Below, one piece after another: positions 57,580 through 64,000 of a stretch of 64,000 nt of DNA. The notes beneath the pieces were generated by a model. That model saw only the letters and a list, made by a program, of their open reading frames with translations. It had not been told where the DNA came from and did no database searches. Location: NCBI GenBank assembly GCA_905147135.1, contig LR990049.1, positions 3,365,428-3,429,427 of the forward strand. Reading direction: 5' to 3'. Position 1 is the first letter of the stretch; the number at the start of each line of letters is the position of its first letter. The position numbers and the translations under genes are program-made. Origin of the DNA: Blastobasis lacticolella. Taxonomy: Eukaryota; Arthropoda; Insecta; Lepidoptera; Blastobasidae.

Positions 57580-57894
57580 TTATTTGCGAAACCCTCCACC
57601 ACCCATGGCCAATCTCATCAGGCCGATCCGCGGGAGATGCGCCGGGGCTCTTACTAGTTGCCACATACGCACAGCTTGACTCCCTACACACTCCCTGTTA
57701 ACAGTACATCCTGCACTCACGTTTCTATTTTCTGGAGCTTTCACGCATCTCTTTAACGCATCAGGATTTACGCTTCTTCGCTCTTGAATGGTTTCTAGTT
57801 CTTGGTCCCAATATCCTTGCGGCTGCCGTCGCCGCCATGCTGCTTGTGACGTTGTCATAATAGTTGCAAGCCACCCGTCAGACATCCAGGCCAA
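57580..57894 (-). CDS. Longer version of the repeat-borne ORF
   Basis: 105 codons from a non-ATG start; first Met at codon 4. Shares TIMTTSQAAWRRRQPQGYWD with 45859-46080 and continues to RIGLMRLAMGGGGFRK. Unknown; may be chance within a repeat. Confidence 0.25.
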   Translation of the reverse strand: MAWMSDGWLATIMTTSQAAWRRRQPQGYWDQELETIQERRSVNPDALKRCVKAPENRNVSAGCTVNRECVGSQAVRMWQLVRAPAHLPRIGLMRLAMGGGGFRK

Positions 57895-57929
57895 AGAGAT
57901 GGACTAAGAGACTCATGATCATCTCCGAC

Positions 57930-58745
57930 ATATATATATATAAATATATATATATATATGTCGTCGCGTGAAGGAAAGGGATGTATCAGGATCATTGTCA
58001 TCAGGGTGGTGATATCAGTATTAGATCGTATTCGTGCAGATAAATTAAAGAAAAGGACATTCACATTTATTCCACTGCATTTATTCCAATTCATTTTTGC
58101 ACATCACTTATAATTTTACTTGAAATCAGAGCAGTATCACAATATAGGCAGTTGAGGTAATTAACTGTCTTATTTCAAAGGTGATTTATTTATTTAACAT
58201 AAATAGTATACAAAATTGACATACAGAAAAAAAGCTTATTTCTAAAGAAATATCTTCCAGCCAACCAACGGAAGAGAGAGGTCAAACTCGAGAGGCAGAT
58301 GGCGTGCACCTTTAATTTACTTACCTACTAGAGTACAACTAAATATAAATTCATACACCATACATATATAAATACATATATAATACATACATATATAAAT
58401 AATATAAATATATTATACATATACATATCATGGATAACAAATGGAAAGATAGTGCTCTTTTACTCGTTTTTTAAACGTATCAGGCGAAGGACTGGTACGT
58501 ACAGTACCAGTGGTGATTTTAAAATTACTTTATTTTGAAACGTAAATAACACTTTCTATAAACGAAATGTGGAGACAGTTTTAAGACGCGTCACTCCTCG
58601 GCGGCGGTCGCGCCAAGAATGGCTGCCACTCCACCCGAGTCGTGCCATCGAGACTCTGTCAGCACGCCCCACCAGAGGGCGCACTCCCACTTCATCGTAA
58701 TGAGTCCGTACTATTGACCACATGATTTCATACTATTGACCGCGA
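57930..58745. repeat. Insertion within copy beta, TA-rich edges
   Basis: Starts with (TA)n at 57931-57958; contains ACATATATAA microsatellite stretches at 58360-58440. No coding sequence. Confidence 0.4.
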
Positions 58746-59604
58746 TCCGTCGCGGTCGTCCTGCTGTACACACATCCTTGTGTGTTATCTGAAACATGAA
58801 AACCATAGCACAGTACCATATTCGCTCGGTCACTTCTGACCACAACACATCACCCAAGTAAGTCTTATGAATCATGTCATTGGATCTATCACGACTGCAT
58901 TAACCCACAAATTCTTCACATAAAACATTACGTATGTTTATTACCATTTATCATACAAAACTTCTGTAGATTATGAGATAACAACATCATCTCGTACACA
59001 AATTATTCTTTATAATTTGCTGACATAAATTCAGCTACGGCTTCAGTTTATTAGAGAGGCGTGACAAGATAGAACACCAGACTATGAACCGTATCACAAT
59101 TACCACCAATGAAGAAGGTTTAATCATCGTCACCAGTGTTTTCCCCTGACGCTCTTGTGAGTAGGAAACAAGCCCCAATCACAGAGCTCGCGTATTGTTC
59201 CCGACGTCGATTACTGTAGGTACTTAGATTCACTACAAATATATGACATACCTACTTAAAATTTTCAGTACTCAGCAATAGACCCAATGTTACTTCGAGT
59301 AGGATCGTAACACTCCTTCATTAAATGTCATATGATTCTTAGTCATCCGTCAGCGCCATCCTAATTTAAAAAAAAAGGAGTAATGTTACCATACAGGAGA
59401 AATGACACACAGGCAAACCACCACACTGACGAACGCTATCAAGCGGGCCGCCACGCAACCGGGCCGCCACGCAACTGGACCTGCACACTAGCGAAATACC
59501 ACACAGGCTAGGTGTCACTCTGGTCAGTGCCACTCTAATCGTCAAACGATGAGTCTATTCATCATATAGCCTGTGTCACGTCTGCCATAGCACGATACAG
59601 GTAA

Positions 59605-59922
59605 AATGTCACACAAGGGTAAATTTCACAGAGGTGAAATGCCACGACGGCGAAATTCCATACAGGTGGAATGCCTCACAGGCTAAATGCCACAGAGACT
59701 AAATGTCACACAGACTTTCTGCCTCACAGGCGAAATGCCACACAGGCGGGATGCCACACAGGCGGGATGCCACACAGGCGGGATGCCACACAGGCGGGAT
59801 GCCACAAAGGCGGGATGCCACAAAGGCGGGATGCCACACAGGCGGAATGCCACACAGGTGGGTGCCACAGAGGCGGGAGCCACACAGGCGAGAGCCACAC
59901 AGGCGGGAGCCCCACAGGCAGG
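59605..59922. repeat. Minisatellite, 16-bp unit ATGCCACACAGGCGGG
   Basis: Best units run from 59735 to 59921 (about a dozen, later ones 15 bp); degenerate units extend upstream to at least 59605. Open frames in all readings are artefacts of a 16-bp period cycling through three frames. Confidence 0.9.
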
Positions 59923-60434
59923 ACAAATAAATATAAGTTAATAAACATTGCCAACATATCAGCTCAGTGTTGTTCATTCGTCACATTTTTAAACCGGTAG
60001 GTACTTATAGACTCTAGTAATATCTCTATCAATAATATAGGGGCACCACTGTAGTAGCCGTGCTTATTAATCTGTGCAAAGGTATCTACTCTTACACTAT
60101 ACAGTATACTTTTCAATATGAAATTGCTAAAATAATGAAGTAGTAACTTTAACACGCTTTACTTCACTAATAGCTGTCTATAGACTCTCAGCTCGTGGTC
60201 AATCCTTCGACCAAATCTGTACTAAGTCAGTGATAGGTAACACAGTCTATCTGCTATCATAACACGTAATAACGGTCTACGAGTTACACAACAAGTAATC
60301 GTCACAGACCCGAACAACTGTTCACGGTAATACAAAAACAACATTATCTCTACTGCTTAATATCAAAACTAAATCAGGAGTTTAATAATAAGAAGCGCTC
60401 ACGTCTAACTGATACGCCAGTCATGGGTTACAGC

Positions 60435-60512
60435 AGTCCATCTGTTACCACGACAAAACGAAACAAGTAATAATTATTACTTGTTTCGTTTTGTCGTGGT
60501 AACAGATGGACT
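60435..60512. repeat. 78-bp perfect palindrome, copy 1
   Basis: Two 39-nt arms with no spacer, starting AGTCCATCTGTTACCACGAC and centred on AATAATTATT. Immediately followed by the TIR start CACCGGCACAC. Confidence 0.95.
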
Positions 60513-61089
60513 CACCGGCACACAAAAAAAAAAAAATTGTCTGTACACCGGGCGCCACCTATCTACGGGCATGTTTTTCGACCCGCTGAATACGAATTTT
60601 AAGTCAGTTTAGGCCGTCCAGCCTTCAATTTTGAGTAAATTGCAAAAAACCACAAAAAATTATAGACTCTAGTAATATCTCTATCAATAATATAGGGGCA
60701 CCACTGTAGTAGCCGTGCTTATTAATCTGTGCAAAGGTATCTACTCTTACACTATACAGTATACTTTTCAATATGAAATTGCTAAAATAATGAAGTAGTA
60801 ACTTTAACACGCTTTACTTCACTAATAGCTGTCTATAGACTCTCAGCTCGTGGTCAATCCTTCGACCAAATCTGTACTAAGTCAGTGATAGGTAACACAG
60901 TCTATCTGCTATCATAACACGTAATAACGGTCTACGAGTTACACAACAAGTAATCGTCACAGACCCGAACAACTGTTCACGGTAATACAAAAACAACATT
61001 ATCTCTACTGCTTAATATCAAAACTAAATCAGGAGTTTAATAATAAGAAGCGCTCACGTCTAACTGATACGCCAGTCATGGGTTACAGC

Positions 61090-61167
61090 AGTCCATCTGT
61101 TACCACGACAAAACGAAACAAGTAATAATTATTACTTGTTTCGTTTTGTCGTGGTAACAGATGGACT
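61090..61167. repeat. 78-bp perfect palindrome, copy 2
   Basis: Same as 60435-60512, 655 bp later, again abutting CACCGGCACAC. Confidence 0.95.
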
Positions 61168-61940
61168 CACCGGCACACAAAAAAAAAAATTGTCTGTACA
61201 CCGGGCGCCACCTATCTACGGGCATGTTTTTCGACCCGCTGAATACGAATTTTAAGTCAGTTTAGGCCGTCCAGCCTTCAATTTTGAGTAAATTGCAAAA
61301 AACCACAAAAAATAGCGAAAATACGATGTTTTGGCAAGAAAAAAAATTTTGACATCTAAGGCAAGCATAATTTTTATGTATTTTGATCTGTTAAATACTA
61401 ATTTCAATCGTACTTTAATCATAAACTTATTTAATTCGAAAAAAATTATAAAATATCCTTAAAAATTGCAAAAATCGTAAAAAATTTGGATTATCTTGGT
61501 ACAAAAAATTTTGTGAACCCGGATTAACAAAGATTTTCATGTAATTTAATCTGCTTGATCTGATTCTGCAATAAATTTGGCCCATAGTCCCTCCAAACAT
61601 TCATAAAATTGCAAAAAATTCATAAAATAGCAGAAAATTGCTGCTGAAAAAATTGAAAAAAATCTTTTAATCACAATTAAACAAATTTTTTGTATTTTTT
61701 ATTTACAAGATACAAGTAATTAACATCCAAGAATGTACACAAATTGGATTTTCAACTGTTTTTCGAGGATCATCGAACATCAAATTTTCGCTATTTTTTG
61801 GGGTTTTTTGCAATTTACTCAAAATTGAAGGCTGGACGGCCTAAACTGACTTAAAATTCGTATTCAGCGGGTCGAAAAACATGCCCGTAGATAGGTGGCG
61901 CCCGGTGTACAGACAATTTTTTTTTTTTTGTGTGCCGGTG
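61168..61940. mobile_element. Non-autonomous element with about 158-bp TIRs
   Basis: CACCGGCACAC, an A run and TTGTCTGTACACCGGGCGCC at 61168 onward are repeated in reverse complement ending at 61940, nearly identical for about 158 bp. The 450-bp interior is AT-rich without coding sequence. Flanks GATGGACT and TATAATCA do not match, so the superfamily is unassigned. A truncated left TIR is at 60513-60660. Confidence 0.85.
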
Positions 61941-61944
61941 TATA

Positions 61945-62780
61945 ATCAATGTTTAAATTGAGATCATGAAGTTACTATGAAGTGATTATATAATCATCGT
62001 CATCGATTTTAACTGTTCAAACTAGTATACTCTATCTAGACTTTACGTTACGATTAAGATCCCATTTTAAAACGATTTAACAATGTTTGTAATAACGAAG
62101 GCGTCCCATATCCAGCCGCTTCTTAAAAATTATAACATTCAAATTGCCATCTACAGCCACAACATCGAGACTTTCGGGGCTCTCAGCCCAATGAGTCACA
62201 CACATGACTCCCAGGCCACTCCAAGTCAGCCAAATAAATCAGGATGTTTGACCTCAACAACAGTTCAGGTACTACTAAACTTGTACTGGCAGAAGGATAT
62301 AAAACCTCACCATTGCTTACACTGCCTCATCTTACTGGTACAACAACAGAACTCGAAAAAGTTACTTTATATCGGTAATCAAAGAAATTTCAGTACTCGA
62401 AGCTAAAGTTAATTTATAAAACCGACTATTCAACAATCACCAAAATATCTGGACTTTCAACATTTTCTTACAAAGCTTGAAACAACTACCTTCTATAAGC
62501 CACGCTCCCATAGCCTCCATCAGGCCGGTAAGCAACCATAAAACTCTCCCATAGGCTCCATCAGCCCACCACCATTGATAAAACACGATAACCTCCATCC
62601 GATGATGCAACAAATTTTGAGAAAACAACAAATATTTTAAAAACCTCGGCTTGATAGTCGTCACATATTGAGTTAGCTTCTTAGATAGATCCGTCTAACA
62701 AAGTCTTTATCCAGGTCAAACTAAGTCACATTAACATAGTACTAATAGTTTTCGGTCGAACTAAGTCACAGGTGTATCTT
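61945..62780. other. Unannotated stretch
   Basis: The open frame at 62083-62406 has no recognised domain. Confidence 0.3.
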
Positions 62781-62782
62781 TA

Positions 62783-62905
62783 GTAGAGATGAAACGGATA
62801 TCCGGTTGCTATCCGGTATCCGGCCTATCCGGCCTTAATTTACTATCCGTCCGGATACCGGATAGCGCGTTGATATCCGGCCGGATACCGGATAGTAAAA
62901 AAATT
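62783..62905 (+). mobile_element. hAT element terminus (TAGAGATG, ATCCGG repeats)
   Basis: TAGAGATGAAACGGATATCC followed by many TATCCGG and CCGGATA motifs on both strands, the subterminal repeat style of a common animal hAT group. The other end and a transposase are not recognised in the remaining sequence. Confidence 0.55.
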
Positions 62906-63650
62906 ATAAAAACTCCATAAAAATGATTTGGCTCATCAGCTTTCTTCATTTCTCTGAGCAGTAGCCGCGTCAATTATATTATCCTTCAGGTCTCGTTGGA
63001 CCGCCGTCAGCCAGGTGGCGTGTGGGGTCTTCCGCGGCAGCGCATCGTCGTCGACAAGGGTCTTGGCTAAAAACCCAGATTCGCCAGAAATTTTATATAT
63101 GCCGATACAATATTCATAATATGTACATCAAACATATATAATAATTTAATGCAAAATCGATGTGGTATACTAGATATTTTGTTTATAAATGATACAATCT
63201 CCATACAAATCAATCAATTTCTCTTCGTCAATCTCGCTATAACTCGAAAACGGCTGGACCGATTTGAATAATTCTTCTTTTGTTTTGTTGGTTATAATGC
63301 AGGGGTGATTAGTATGAAAGAAAAAAAGGCCCCTAAATACCCTTTTTTACTTAAAGTTTGGTAGGTATGATTCTCATACAGTATAATAACATCTATATTA
63401 CATGGTTTAAGAGGCTGATTTTTTTAAAAACTTAATAATTTAATTATAGTTAACCCATTTTTATTCATTTCGTTGCTGGCGATTCTGGGTTTTTTGTCTA
63501 TGACTTTTTAGCCAAGCCCTTTAAGGCTACTAGCACAATAGTGGTCTTTGGGGTGACAGAGCATATGCCCATACCATCGCATTCGACGTTCTCTAATTTT
63601 CTCTTTATAATGTTGTATGGAATACTCTATATAATGTTGTATGGTGTTTG
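62906..63650. other. Unannotated stretch
   Basis: Possibly the interior of the hAT element or other debris. Nothing recognised. Confidence 0.3.
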
Positions 63651-63657
63651 GATATTG

Positions 63658-64000
63658 TATCAGACACCGGGTGTCTATAAGATAGACTGCAGCTGTCGAA
63701 GCTCATACATTGGCCAAACTAAACGATCGATTGCCGAAAGGGTCAAAGAGCATATAGCTGCAGTTAAAAACCACCAGACGAATAAATCTGCCATAGCAGA
63801 CCACCTGCTCAACTCAGGCCCAAACCACTGGATAGAACTGCATGCGCCTAATGTCCTCTCCACTGACCGGCAATATTATCCACGTATGGTTCGGGAAGCG
63901 ATTGAAATTAAAAAGTACAAAACTTTCAATCGGGAAGATGGATATAAGCTTTCGGTGTCGTGGAATCCAGTGGTGTGCAAAATAAATAACCGTAAGACAC
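63658..64000 (+). CDS. Penelope-like element GIY-YIG endonuclease, 5'-truncated, runs off the window
   Basis: The frame is open to the window end. It reads TPGVYKIDCSCRSSYIGQT (the GVY and YIG halves of the GIY-YIG motif), then KRSIAERVKEHIAAVK (Arg and His of the domain), SAIADHLLNSG and ADG-like REAIEIKKYKTFNREDGY, which supplies the expected acidic residue. This nuclease module ends the ORF of Penelope-like retroelements. The reverse transcriptase upstream is missing, so this is a truncated 3' copy. Confidence 0.8.

Larger units (their letters stand above)
57565..60010. repeat. Unclassified repeat family, copy beta
   Basis: Starts GAGACCCGCGGGTTATTTGC and follows copy alpha closely to 57930. 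It is broken by about 0.8 kb beginning with a TATATA run, and resumes at about 58745 (CCTGCTGTACACACATCCTT). It then carries a much larger minisatellite and ends near TTTTTAAACCGGTAGGTACT. Confidence 0.6.
60006..61315. repeat. 655-bp direct tandem duplication
   Basis: TATAGACTCTAGTAATATCT starts at 60006 and 61315-bounded copy two starts at 60661. The two units are almost identical, differing in the length of an A run. Each contains a 78-bp palindrome and the left part of the TIR element that follows. Confidence 0.9.

Noticed and set aside
59671..60000. Open frames on both strands through the 59.7-kb array
   Set aside because: A 16-bp repeat shifts frame each unit and lacks stops by composition. 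Not genes.
60435..60512. MicroRNA hairpin
   Set aside because: A perfect spacerless palindrome next to a transposon edge is not a miRNA precursor.

Overview
The window looks like part of a butterfly or moth (lepidopteran) chromosome. It is AT-rich eukaryotic DNA with GT-AG introns. It carries two tRNA-derived SINE families and LINEs of the CR1, Jockey and R1 types. Also present are a two-gene Harbinger/PIF transposon, mariner- and hAT-type MITEs, a Gypsy remnant and a Penelope GIY-YIG end. I cannot name the species. No bacterial, CRISPR, rRNA or genuine tRNA gene is visible. Most of the length is mobile-element debris.

The host content I can support is a small paralogous gene family that I do not recognise. 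It encodes secreted, Asn-rich low-complexity proteins. Gene A (+, 4202-10193) has a signal-peptide exon, a large Asn/Asp/Arg/Trp-rich exon and a His/Gly/Ser/Arg-rich terminal exon, and all its introns are phase 1. A second copy of the terminal exon, also correctly spliceable, lies at 11771-12228. Gene B (+, 40176-44533) shares the promoter, signal exon, parts of intron 1 and the Asn-rich domain. It adds nine 47-residue tandem repeats and ends without the third exon, giving a predicted 905 residues. A decayed locus C (-, about 28.2-30.2 kb) has a frameshifted signal exon and two broken terminal-exon copies, one split by a MITE. Composition and secretion suggest a silk, glue, salivary or cuticle-type structural role, but that is inference only.

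Layout. 0-4 kb: LINE ORF1 end, SINE, LINE debris. 4-12.5 kb: gene A locus, with an inserted element holding a CCHC-knuckle ORF between the two terminal exons. 13-18 kb: R1-type fragments, a Harbinger exon fragment and a TIR element. 18.8-22.7 kb: near-intact CR1-type LINE followed by a G-rich satellite. 24-26.2 kb: 5'-truncated Jockey-type LINE. 26.5-30.3 kb: SINE and locus C with two inverted MITEs. 31-39.9 kb: LINE ORF1 pseudogene, Gypsy pol remnant, hAT MITE with a perfect 8-bp target duplication, and a LINE nested in a SINE. 40-44.5 kb: gene B. 45-60 kb: two copies of an unclassified repeat family on either side of an 8.1-kb Harbinger locus. 60-62 kb: a 655-bp tandem duplication with 78-bp perfect palindromes and a long-TIR element. 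62.8-64 kb: hAT terminus and Penelope endonuclease.
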